Shown here piece after piece: positions 1 to 5,288 of a DNA stretch of 12,181 bases; the stretch's first letter is position 1; every line of letters starts with the position of its first letter. The stretch comes from Actinomycetes bacterium. Lineage in GTDB: Bacteria; Actinomycetota; Acidimicrobiia; Acidimicrobiales; Bog-793. Where the stretch lies: the NCBI GenBank assembly GCA_021823365.1, contig JAKAOD010000040.1:1-12181 (forward strand), given 5' to 3'. The notes under the pieces were generated by a model. The model was not told where the DNA came from, did not search any database, and saw nothing but the letters and a program-made list of their open reading frames with translations. The translations under genes were made by a program, and so were the position numbers.

Positions 1-68
1 TGAGTGAGCCGTTTCCGTGAGTGAGCCGTCCCCGTGAGTGAGCCGTCCCCGTGAGTGAGCCGTTTCCG
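1..68. repeat. Four 17-bp tandem repeats at the left edge
   Basis: Four contiguous 17-bp units (1-17, 18-34, 35-51, 52-68) read TGAGTGAGCCGTTTCCG or TGAGTGAGCCGTCCCCG. Units 1 and 4 carry TTTCC, and units 2 and 3 carry TCCCC. The array may continue left of the window. It ends 3 bp before the stop codon of the thioesterase gene on the minus strand, so it lies in that gene's 3' flank. No function is recognisable. Confidence 0.9.
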
Positions 69-71
69 TGC

Positions 72-926
72 TCAGGAGCGCATTCTGGCGAGCCCTTCTT
101 GAGCCATCGACACGACAAGCCGTCCGGACCGCTCGAAGAAGAAACCGCGCGCGAGGCCGCGGCCTCCCGCCGCCACCGGAGAGTCGGTGTCGAAGAGCAG
201 CCACTCGTCGGCACGGAACCGCCGGTGGAACCACATGCAGTGATCGAGGCTCGCACCCATGAACTTCGAATCCCTCCAGCGCACTGCGTGCGGGTGGATG
301 ATCGTGTCGAAGAGCGACAGGTCCGACGCGTAGACGGCCACGCAGGCGTGCAGCAGGGGATCGTCGGGGAGCTCGCCGTCCGCTCGGATCCACAGCCGCT
401 GATGCGGCTCCAGAGGCTCGAGCCGCAACCACGGCAGCTCGCCGATGTGCCGCTGGTCGATGGGACGCGGCCAGTCGAACCACTCGCCGAGCTCCTCGCG
501 CCAGGGCTCGAGGCGTTCGGTCATCGTGGGGAGCGTCTCGGGGTCGGGAGCCTCGGGCATCGGGAACTGGTGGACGAAGCCGGTTTCGTCGTCGTGGAAC
601 GAGGACGACATGTTGAAGATCGCTTGACCGTGCTGGATCGCCACCACTCGGCGCGTCGTGAACGAGCGGCCGTCACGGATCCGGTCCACCTCGTAGAGGA
701 TCGGCACGGAGGGGTCGCCGGGGCGCAGGAAGTAGGAGTGGAGGGAGTGCACTCGTCCGTGCTCGACGGTCCGTCCCGCCGCCATCAGGGCCTGTGCGGC
801 CACCTGGCCCCCGAAGACGCGTTGGCGCTCCTCGTCGGGCTGGGTCCCACGGAAGATGTTGACTTCGATCGCCTCGAGGTCGAGCAGCCGGACGAGAAGG
901 TCGAGGGCGTCGTTCACGATGGTCAT
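72..926 (-). CDS. tesB: Acyl-CoA thioesterase II (TesB family)
   Basis: This 284-residue protein hydrolyses acyl-CoA to free fatty acid and CoA in the cytoplasm. Its length matches the family (about 285). It has the double hot-dog layout: an N-terminal half with RVFGGQVAAQAL (residues 36-47) and HSYFLRPGD (63-71), and a C-terminal half with LDHCMWFHR (227-235), GGRGLARG (254-261) and AQEGL (275-279). By alignment from memory with E. coli TesB (Asp204, Thr228, Gln278), the catalytic residues are Asp202, Ser226 and Gln276, so Thr is replaced by Ser. The ATG at 924-926 was chosen because homology begins there. The frame stays open upstream to 1118, but that extension is Arg/Ser-rich, unlike the family, and overlaps the divergent gene. 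No strong Shine-Dalgarno sequence precedes the ATG. The gene is divergent from the GtrA-like gene. Confidence 0.93.
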   Translation of the reverse strand: MTIVNDALDLLVRLLDLEAIEVNIFRGTQPDEERQRVFGGQVAAQALMAAGRTVEHGRVHSLHSYFLRPGDPSVPILYEVDRIRDGRSFTTRRVVAIQHGQAIFNMSSSFHDDETGFVHQFPMPEAPDPETLPTMTERLEPWREELGEWFDWPRPIDQRHIGELPWLRLEPLEPHQRLWIRADGELPDDPLLHACVAVYASDLSLFDTIIHPHAVRWRDSKFMGASLDHCMWFHRRFRADEWLLFDTDSPVAAGGRGLARGFFFERSGRLVVSMAQEGLARMRS

Positions 927-941
927 GTTGGCAGGGCGGGA

Positions 942-967
942 GGGAACAGGCACGATTTTCCGTTCCC
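942..967. promoter_or_regulatory. Spaced inverted repeat upstream of tesB
   Basis: GGGAAC (942-947) and its reverse complement GTTCCC (962-967) are separated by 14 bp, in the 153-bp region between the divergent tesB and GtrA-like genes, 15 bp upstream of the tesB start. The position suits an operator for tesB, but a 6+6 match is short and could be chance. Confidence 0.22.
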
Positions 968-1079
968 AGGGGTGCACGACCGTTGCCGTAGACTGAGCCT
1001 CGGCCGAGCTCCGCGCGGAGCGGGACCTTGTCGCGAGCGAGGTCTTGCCACGAAGGTCGAAGGGTAAGGTTGCGAATCG

Positions 1080-1634
1080 ATGTCCGAGCTCCTCCTCAGA
1101 CTTCGGGTGTGGCTGCACACGCGGGAGGGCAGGAAGATCTTCCGGTACACGATGACGTCGGTGATCACCACCGGCGTGTCGCTCTTCGTGCTCGGGATGG
1201 TCTTCGGGGTGTTCAGGTTGTGGACCGAGGTGCCGAGCACCATCTTCGCCAACGTCGTGGCGGCCGTCCCGTCCTACTACTTGAACCGGATGTGGGCCTG
1301 GGGCAAAGGCGGTCGCTCACGTCTCGTGAAGGAAGTCCTGCCGTTCTGGGTGATGTCAGCCGCAAGCATCTCGTTCTCGATGGTCGGCGCGGCCCTGGCC
1401 CGCTACCTCGGACACCGCTGGCAACTGGGCCACCTCGAGCAGACCGGCCTCGTCCTCTTCGCGAACGTGATGTCCTTCGGGATCTTCTGGGTGCTGAAGT
1501 TGATCGTCTTCAACCACACCTTCCGGGTCCCCTCCCTCCTGGAGGAGATGGACGAGCACCTGGTTGCCGAGGATGCGTCCCCGCATGCCGAGCAGGTCGT
1601 CATCGGCGCGGGAGACGACGCCGCAGTCGGCTGA
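1080..1634 (+). CDS. GtrA-family four-helix membrane protein
   Basis: This is a 184-residue integral membrane protein with four hydrophobic segments at about residues 24-46, 50-68, 86-110 and 121-144. It carries the family's conserved motif after helix 2 (SYYLNRMWAW, 65-74, with Asn69, Arg70 and Trp72). GtrA-like proteins are thought to move or hold polyprenyl-phosphate-linked sugars in cell-surface glycan modification; the exact substrate is unknown here. The C-terminal tail (about 153-184) is acidic and hydrophilic, and is longer than in minimal GtrA proteins. The ATG at 1080 follows an AGGGTAAGG stretch about 10 bp upstream, a usable Shine-Dalgarno sequence. There is no glycosyltransferase partner next to it. 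Confidence 0.87.
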   Translation: MSELLLRLRVWLHTREGRKIFRYTMTSVITTGVSLFVLGMVFGVFRLWTEVPSTIFANVVAAVPSYYLNRMWAWGKGGRSRLVKEVLPFWVMSAASISFSMVGAALARYLGHRWQLGHLEQTGLVLFANVMSFGIFWVLKLIVFNHTFRVPSLLEEMDEHLVAEDASPHAEQVVIGAGDDAAVG

Positions 1635-1651
1635 CGGCCGCAGCCCTGCCG

Positions 1652-1670
1652 CAGCCCTGCCTCAGGGCTG
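1652..1670. terminator. Hairpin between convergent genes
   Basis: A perfect 8-bp stem, CAGCCCTG (1652-1659) and CAGGGCTG (1663-1670), has a 3-nt loop. It lies between the convergent GtrA-like gene (ends 1634) and yajQ-like gene (ends 1734). There is no U-run on either side, as is common for high-GC terminators, so it could serve both strands. The 5' arm is part of a small direct repeat (GCAGCCCTGCC twice, 1640-1661). Confidence 0.55.
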
Positions 1671-1733
1671 GACGCGGTTGCCAGTCGCTCCTACCTGTTG
1701 GACATGGGCGTACGGGCTGCGACCCGGGAGGGA

Positions 1734-2222
1734 TCAGTCCCGGAAGTTCTCGAACTGGAGCGGGATCCCGAAGTCCGCGCCCTTGCACGCAGCGATGACG
1801 GCTTGCAGGTCGTCGCGCTTCTTTCCGGTGACGCGGACCTGGTCACCCTGGGTCTGTGAGCTCACGTTCTTCAAGCCGAGGTCCCTGATGAGCTTGTGGA
1901 GCTTCTTCGCGTCGTCCTGGGAGATGCCGGCGCGGATTGCGATCCGCTGTCTGGCGGTGCCCTTGGCCGCCTCCTCCACCTTGCCGGGATCGAGGGCCTT
2001 CAGTGAGACGCGGCGTCGTACGAGCTTCTCCTCGAGCACTTGGCGCAGTGCCGCGAGCCGGTCTTCCGTGGAGGAGTGCAGCGTGAGGTCGTCAGTCCCG
2101 AGGTCGATCCGAGAGTCGGTGCCCTTGAAGTCGAACCGCGTCGACGCCTCTCGATTTGCCTGGTCGACCGCGTTGCGCACCTCTTGCATGTCCACCTGCG
2201 ACACGACATCGAAGCTCGGCAT
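1734..2222 (-). CDS. yajQ: YajQ-family (DUF520) nucleotide-binding protein
   Basis: This is a 162-residue cytoplasmic protein, the usual length for YajQ (about 163). It starts MPSFDVVSQVD, has the conserved FDFKGTD motif (residues 30-36), and ends IPLQFENFRD as the family does. YajQ proteins have two ferredoxin-like domains and bind nucleotides; some bind cyclic di-GMP and act as transcriptional co-regulators, but that is not shown for this copy. The ATG at 2220-2222 gives exactly the family N-terminus. The frame is open upstream to 2639, but that stretch would run across the tRNA gene and is not protein-like. It is convergent with the GtrA-like gene and divergent from the tRNA. Confidence 0.95.
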   Translation of the reverse strand: MPSFDVVSQVDMQEVRNAVDQANREASTRFDFKGTDSRIDLGTDDLTLHSSTEDRLAALRQVLEEKLVRRRVSLKALDPGKVEEAAKGTARQRIAIRAGISQDDAKKLHKLIRDLGLKNVSSQTQGDQVRVTGKKRDDLQAVIAACKGADFGIPLQFENFRD

Positions 2223-2299
2223 GGCGCATACCCTACTGACCGCCGGCCGAACGATCGGGAACGAGGAAGCGGTCGCCGACGGTGCGGTATCCTGCCTTC

Positions 2300-2382
2300 G
2301 GGTCGGTGTCCGAGTGGCCAAAGGAAACAGGCTGTAAACCTGTCGGCGAAAGCCTACGGGGGTTCGAATCCTCCCCGGCCCA
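2300..2382 (+). tRNA. tRNA-Tyr (anticodon GUA)
   Basis: A complete class II tRNA of 83 nt. The acceptor stem pairs GGGTCGG (2300-2306) with CCGGCCC (2375-2381), including one G-U. The D arm begins TCC at 2309. The anticodon stem ACAGG/CCTGT encloses CTGTAAA, with GTA at 2334-2336. The long variable arm is at about 2344-2357. The T stem pairs GGGGG with CCTCC around TTCGAAT (2363-2369). The discriminator base is A2382. CCA is not encoded. The large variable arm fits bacterial tRNA-Tyr. Confidence 0.97.
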
Positions 2383-2415
2383 CGAAATTCGCGACCGTAG
2401 GTAGCTACTCGAACT
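2379..2415 (+). repeat. Left-flank repeat, copy 1 (att-like, abuts tRNA 3' end)
   Basis: This 37-bp block begins with the last four bases of tRNA-Tyr (CCCA) and matches 3987-4031 at about 32 of 37 positions. The second copy carries 8 extra bases from a local TTCGCGAG/TTCGCGA duplication. Shared cores are CCCACGAA, TTCGCGA, CCGTAGGT and TCGAACT. It sits 40 bp beyond the hicB stop. Position and symmetry suggest an attachment site or element end, but the overlap with the tRNA is far shorter than in classical tRNA att sites. Confidence 0.7.
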
Positions 2416-2455
2416 TGGCTCGGCGCGACGATGCGGCGAGCTCTGCCCAGGGTGG

Positions 2456-2680
2456 CTACGCCGGTTGGCGCAGTTCGACCTGCCCGACGGCGACGCTGTC
2501 GGGATCGGGGATTGGCAGACCGTCTTCCGCCAACCCATGGACGTGAAGGGCAATCGCCTCCCCGATAAGTTGCTCGGTCTCCTCGCGCGTGTCGCCAGCG
2601 GCGGCGACGCCGGGGAGGGCGGGGACGAAGGCGCTCCATCCCGTTGCGGTCTGCTCGTACACCACGGTCCAGGTGCTCAA
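2456..2680 (-). CDS. hicB: HicB-type antitoxin, short form
   Basis: This 74-residue protein has the partial RNase H-like HicB fold: an N-terminal strand pattern (TVVYEQTATGWSAFVPALPG, residues 5-24), then a helix with TREETEQLIGEAIALHVHGL (31-50), and a C-terminal Pro/Asp segment ending in VEL. It would neutralise the adjacent HicA toxin. It lacks the extra C-terminal helix-turn-helix or ribbon-helix-helix domain of longer HicB proteins, so DNA binding by HicB alone is uncertain. The start is TTG (2678-2680), overlapping the hicA stop as TTGA and implying translational coupling. The order is toxin first, antitoxin second, typical of hicAB. Confidence 0.88.
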   Translation of the reverse strand: MSTWTVVYEQTATGWSAFVPALPGVAAAGDTREETEQLIGEAIALHVHGLAEDGLPIPDPDSVAVGQVELRQPA

Positions 2681-2874
2681 CGGGTCTCCTTCGACAGACC
2701 GGATTGGCGCAGGATGCTCGCCAGCGTACCGGGTGCCAGCTCCTTGCTCGGCCTGCCTGCCACCGTCACCCGGCCGGGCTTTGTCGGGTGGTGGAACTGG
2801 CGGTGGCTACCACGCTGCACAACCTGCTGCCAGCCATTCTGCTTCAGCAGGCGGATCACTTCACGGACCTTCAC
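2677..2874 (-). CDS. hicA: HicA-type mRNA interferase toxin
   Basis: This 65-residue protein has a dsRBD-like HicA fold: MKVREVIRLLKQNGWQ, then RGSHRQF with the catalytic His24 (residues 21-27), then a KPGRVTVAGRPSKELAPGTL segment and a final helix ASILRQSGL. Family members cleave mRNA and inhibit growth until bound by HicB. The length is normal and the active site is intact, so it is probably functional. The start is GTG (2872-2874). No good Shine-Dalgarno sequence is visible, but TACGCT lies 7 nt upstream of the GTG on the minus strand, which fits a -10 box of a leaderless transcript (inference). Confidence 0.88.
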   Translation of the reverse strand: MKVREVIRLLKQNGWQQVVQRGSHRQFHHPTKPGRVTVAGRPSKELAPGTLASILRQSGLSKETR

Positions 2875-2929
2875 CAGTCCGAGCGTAGAGATGGGCTGTG
2901 TCAGCGAATGGAAGCGGGGTTGATCCAGG

Positions 2930-2939
2930 CACGTACGTG
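2930..2939. promoter_or_regulatory. Palindrome upstream of hicA
   Basis: CACGTACGTG is a perfect 10-bp palindrome 55 bp upstream of the hicA start, with a further GCACGT at 2945-2950. It could be an operator for the toxin-antitoxin promoter. The only support is position and symmetry. Confidence 0.3.
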
Positions 2940-2956
2940 TTTCTGCACGTCAACGA

Positions 2957-3060
2957 AGTTCGAATAGGAGTGCCTACGGCCCACGCAACGCAAGAGTTCG
3001 CGGACCTGTTGCTGGTCATGCGAGTCGGCCGAGGGGGAGTCCCTGGGAGACTGGAACTGA
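2957..3060 (+). repeat. Right-flank repeat, copy 1 (upstream of hicA)
   Basis: About 100 bp here is a diverged copy of 4796-4885, the region upstream of the second toxin-antitoxin operon. Shared blocks in the same order and orientation are CGAATA-GAGTG, CGGCCCACGCAACG (2977-2990, exact 14), TGTTGCTGGTC (3007-3017, exact 11), TGCG and GTCCCTG. Its first 23 bp (2957-2979) are also an inverted, gapped match to the left-flank repeat at 2395-2415 (AGTTCGA and CCTACGG at the ends). On the minus strand both copies could read DQQQ(V/L)RE(L/T)LR, so this may be a relic of coding sequence. Confidence 0.62.
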
Positions 3061-3164
3061 TCCGCACGGTCACAGCGCGGGGATCGTCTCGAAGCGCTGT
3101 CGCCCTCGGTGCGAACGATCAGGGATTCTCGCGTTCTGCGATCAACAGAATTCGCGTTGACCTG

Positions 3165-3938
3165 GCTGGTGGCGACGGTGAAGTCGACGTGCTTGCTCAT
3201 CTCGGTCCCCTGGTCCCAGGTGACCGAGCACACCGGCCCGATAGGAAGCCGTCCGATGGCCTCGGCCATGGCAGCGTTCATGGCCTCGGCCATGGCAGCG
3301 TTCACGGCCTCGGCGCTGCCACCCTCAGGCAGGTGGAGCAGCAACACGTAGCGACTGGTGCGCTCGACGAGCGAGGGCCCCGCGCCCTTGGACGAAGAGC
3401 GACTGGTAGATCGTCTCGTGACTCACCCACATCACCGGATCGCCGGGGTGCTCGAGGCGCACGCGCTGGGCGATCTGCTCGGGCGACCAGAGCTCTTCGG
3501 CCACTCCTCCACCGTCGCTCGAAGCGTCGGCCGGGCCGCCAGCTTCGCCACCCTGGGCTGGCGAACGCAGCGGGCGGCCTGCCGGTGCGCGCTGTAGGCG
3601 CGGTAGCGTGCCCGTCCGCCGTTCTTCTCCACTTTTCGGGAGATGGTCGAGGTCGCCCGTCCGAGCTGGCTGGCGATGGCCGTGAGCGTCTCGCCACGGG
3701 CGAGGCCGGCCCAGATCTCCTCGCGGTCGGCCATCGACAACCGGGACGGCCCCGGCGAGTACAGACGTTCCTCGGTGGCAGCGGTCGGTCGCAGCACCGC
3801 CTTCACCGTCCACCACGACCGGCTCGTCTCCTTGGCGATCTGGTGGATCGGAAGGCCCTGCTTGTGCAACCTCAGGATCTCGACGCGCTCTTGGACGGAC
3901 AATCTGGCCACCACACCCCCCTTCGCTCGGCTGCCCAC
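3165..3938 (-). pseudogene. IS30-family transposase, decayed
   Basis: Fragments of one IS30-type transposase lie in order. From 3938 down there is an N-terminal helix-turn-helix region, with LSVQERVEILRLHKQG and then RGETLTAIASQLGRATSTIS. After a frameshift near 3500 the other frame gives ELWSPEQIAQRVRLEHPGDP and SHETIYQSLFVQGRG. Near 3385 the first frame resumes at VERTSRYVLLLHLPEGG, with about 50-70 residues missing, including the first catalytic Asp segment. The frame then holds VTWDQGTEMSKHVDF with the second catalytic Asp and breaks off at about 3168, so the catalytic Glu region is lost. A 24-bp tandem duplication adds 8 residues. The gene cannot make an active enzyme. It lies between the two toxin-antitoxin operons. 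The N-terminal frame opens with GTG at 3936-3938. The element's terminal inverted repeats could not be identified. Confidence 0.88.
3256..3303. repeat. 24-bp tandem duplication inside the IS30 remnant
   Basis: Two identical 24-bp units (3256-3279 and 3280-3303) begin ATGGCCTCGGCC. They duplicate eight codons (NAAMAEAM, then NAAMAEAI) and keep the frame. This is a slippage-type lesion in a dead gene. Confidence 0.93.
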
Positions 3939-3986
3939 CAGGGTCGTGGGTCAGCGAGCCAATTGCGGTGGTCCCTTGAGCGCGCC

Positions 3987-4031
3987 CCCACGAATTTCGC
4001 GAGTTCGCGACCGTAGGTCGTTCTTCGAACT
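3987..4031 (+). repeat. Left-flank repeat, copy 2
   Basis: Second copy of the repeat at 2379-2415, here behind the PIN-toxin gene, whose stop codon (4030-4032) overlaps it. It contains CCCACGAA, TTTCGCGAG, TTCGCGACCGTAGGT and TCGAACT. AGTTCG (4002-4007) and CGAACT (4026-4031) also form an internal inverted repeat. The extra 8 bp relative to copy 1 comes from the doubled TTCGCGA. Confidence 0.7.
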
Positions 4032-4464
4032 ACGTGGTACGAGCGACGCCGTCCGGCGGTCCAGGCCCTCGCACGCCGATGATTTCGATCAGTCTCCCGA
4101 GGCCGTCGAAGTCGTCCGGGTTTCGCGTGTAGAGCGCCAGCCCGTTGGCATGCGCCGTGGCGGCGATGAGCAGGTCGGCAATGCGGCGACGATGGGAGCG
4201 ACCGATCGCCAGGACCGCGGAGACGACTTGACCGTAGCTACGGGCAGCAGGGGCATCGAAGGCGATGGCGTCGAAGGTCGCCTCGACCTGTTGCAGGCGA
4301 GCCTGCCGACGCGCCTGTTCCTCACGGGACGAGGCGAGATGCGGCCCGGCGGTCAATTCGGCGAGGGTGATGGCGCAGATCGCGGCCTCGTCGGGGAGCG
4401 CCGCCGCGACGGCTGGGTCATCCCAATCGATGACCACGGACGTGTCGAGCAGTCCGAGGGACAT
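4030..4464 (-). CDS. vapC: PIN-domain toxin (VapC-type ribonuclease)
   Basis: This 144-residue PIN-domain protein is probably a Mg2+-dependent endoribonuclease that blocks translation by cutting RNA. The four acidic positions are present: Asp7 in GLLDTSVVID (residues 4-13), Glu36 in TLAEL (33-37), Asp97 in RIADLLIAATA (94-104) and Asp118 in TRNPDDFDG (113-121). Length and order match VapC proteins of actinobacteria. The ATG (4462-4464) directly abuts the antitoxin stop (TAG then ATG), so the pair is one operon with the antitoxin first. The last codons run into the left-flank repeat, so the C-terminus (about GPGPPDGVARTT) may be partly set by that element rather than by the family. Confidence 0.9.
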   Translation of the reverse strand: MSLGLLDTSVVIDWDDPAVAAALPDEAAICAITLAELTAGPHLASSREEQARRQARLQQVEATFDAIAFDAPAARSYGQVVSAVLAIGRSHRRRIADLLIAATAHANGLALYTRNPDDFDGLGRLIEIIGVRGPGPPDGVARTT

Positions 4465-4722
4465 CTACAGGCTCTGATCGACGATGCGATCGAGGTCGGC
4501 CCTGAACTCGCGGAGGTCGACGTGTGGCCCGCCGGCTCCGAGAGCAACGAGGTCCGCCCTCGCGACGAATCTCCGCCGAGGCGGCGCAATCGGACGGAGC
4601 TCGGCCACCGGGACGCCATTGCGCGTCACGACGAAGGTCTCCCCGGCGGCCACCGCGTCGATCACCTTGGCGTTGTCGTTGCGCAGCACCCGCTGCGCGA
4701 TGGTCTGGGTCACGAGACCCAC
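4465..4722 (-). CDS. vapB: Phd/VapB-type antitoxin
   Basis: An 85-residue antitoxin. Residues 7-45 (TIAQRVLRNDNAKVIDAVAAGETFVVTRNGVPVAELRPI) match the Phd/YefM DNA-binding fold, including the GETFVVTRNGVPVAEL core. The C-terminal part (about 50-85) is the variable toxin-wrapping segment. It should neutralise the downstream PIN toxin and repress their promoter. The start is GTG (4720-4722). The start codon overlaps a perfect inverted repeat that is a likely self-operator. Confidence 0.86.
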   Translation of the reverse strand: MGLVTQTIAQRVLRNDNAKVIDAVAAGETFVVTRNGVPVAELRPIAPPRRRFVARADLVALGAGGPHVDLREFRADLDRIVDQSL

Positions 4723-4743
4723 TGTAGCACCTAAGGCTACAGT
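4721..4743. promoter_or_regulatory. Inverted-repeat operator at the vapB start
   Basis: ACTGTAGC (4721-4728) and GCTACAGT (4736-4743) form a perfect 8-bp inverted repeat with a 7-bp spacer, covering the vapB start codon and the bases just upstream. Phd/VapB proteins commonly bind such palindromes to repress their own operon. On the minus strand TAGCCT within the repeat lies 11 nt before the GTG and could be a -10 box. Confidence 0.6.
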
Positions 4744-4795
4744 TCGCTACGGTTCTGCTCCTCAAGTGCGACGAGTCGTTCTCGCAGATCAGGCG

Positions 4796-4885
4796 AATGC
4801 GAATACGAGTGTTGCCGGCCCACGCAACGTCTCGCGCAATTGTTGCTGGTCGTGCGTACAGGTCAAAGGGGGTCCCTGCTTGGAT
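4796..4885 (+). repeat. Right-flank repeat, copy 2 (upstream of vapB)
   Basis: Diverged copy of 2957-3060 in the same orientation, beginning 74 bp upstream of the vapB start. Exact shared blocks are CGGCCCACGCAACG (4816-4829) and TGTTGCTGGTC (4841-4851), and GTCCCTG recurs farther right. Copy 2 is shorter because of small gaps between the blocks. The match to the inverted left-flank core is weaker here than in copy 1. Confidence 0.62.
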
Positions 4886-5038
4886 CAGCGGAGCTCGCGC
4901 CACCCGGGTCAAGTTCGGGCCGAGTTCAAATTTTCGCGCTCAGCGATGGATACGGCGCGTCGCCGTAGTCGGTCACATCGGTGCTCCCTCCGCGCTCACC
5001 TTGTCACGGATGACCGGGTGGACCGAGGACCACGGTTC

Positions 5039-5081
5039 CCGAGCTGCCCCCTGCTCACCCGGGGGGCAGGGGGCAGCTCGG
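5039..5081. terminator. Strong GC-rich hairpin (role uncertain)
   Basis: A perfect 16-bp stem: CC plus GAGCTGCCCCCTGC (5039-5054) against GCAGGGGGCAGCTC plus GG (5066-5081), with an 11-nt loop that itself contains CCC/GGG. An outer pair, ACGGTTC (5032-5038) and GAACCGT (5096-5102), could extend it. There is no U-run on either side. It may end transcription, act as a leader structure for the pilin-like gene 208 bp downstream, or be a repetitive palindrome; the sequence does not decide. Confidence 0.5.
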
Positions 5082-5273
5082 CGCTCTGTGGAGAAGAACC
5101 GTTCGAAGCTCAACAGCGAGCGCGGGCGGGACGGTACCCGTTCGCGAAGAGGGCCGGGCTCCGACGGCCCGGCCTCGGGGAATGCGCTCGCGGAATCCTG
5201 AAGCCAGACTGCGCGAGCACGGCGCGCGTTGCAGCTGGCCCCCGGTCCCCTGTCGATTCGTGGAACCATTGGT

Positions 5274-5282
5274 AGGAGGAGG
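5274..5282 (+). promoter_or_regulatory. Ribosome binding site of the pilin-like gene
   Basis: AGGAGGAGG lies 6 nt before GTG at 5289. This near-perfect Shine-Dalgarno sequence fixes the start at GTG 5289 rather than the upstream in-frame start at 5229. Confidence 0.82.
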
Positions 5283-5288
5283 TCTGGA

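Larger units (their letters stand above)
4744..5288. other. Gene-free stretch of 545 bp
   Basis: No protein with recognisable homology is seen on either strand between vapB and the pilin-like gene. The stretch holds the second right-flank repeat (4796-4885), the strong hairpin at 5039-5081, and the ribosome binding site of the pilin-like gene. Open frames crossing it are Arg/Pro/Ser-rich and look like noise of GC-rich DNA. Confidence 0.6.

Noticed and set aside
1..68. CRISPR array
   Set aside because: The units are contiguous with no spacers and only 17 bp long; no cas genes are present.
51..1067. Long plus-strand open frame opposite tesB
   Set aside because: It is antisense to a clear TesB gene, rich in Arg/Glu/His/Gly, has no family motif, and begins in the tandem repeat. 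It is a GC-rich shadow frame.
2357..2390. Classical tRNA att site covering the T arm
   Set aside because: The downstream repeat copy matches only the last four tRNA bases (CCCA) and not the T arm, so the usual long overlap is absent.
2379..4885. Integron cassette array with attC sites around the toxin-antitoxin operons
   Set aside because: Toxin-antitoxin cassettes with shared flanks recall an integron, but I could not find the conserved core sites (RYYYAAC/GTTRRRY) in the flanks, and there is no integrase.
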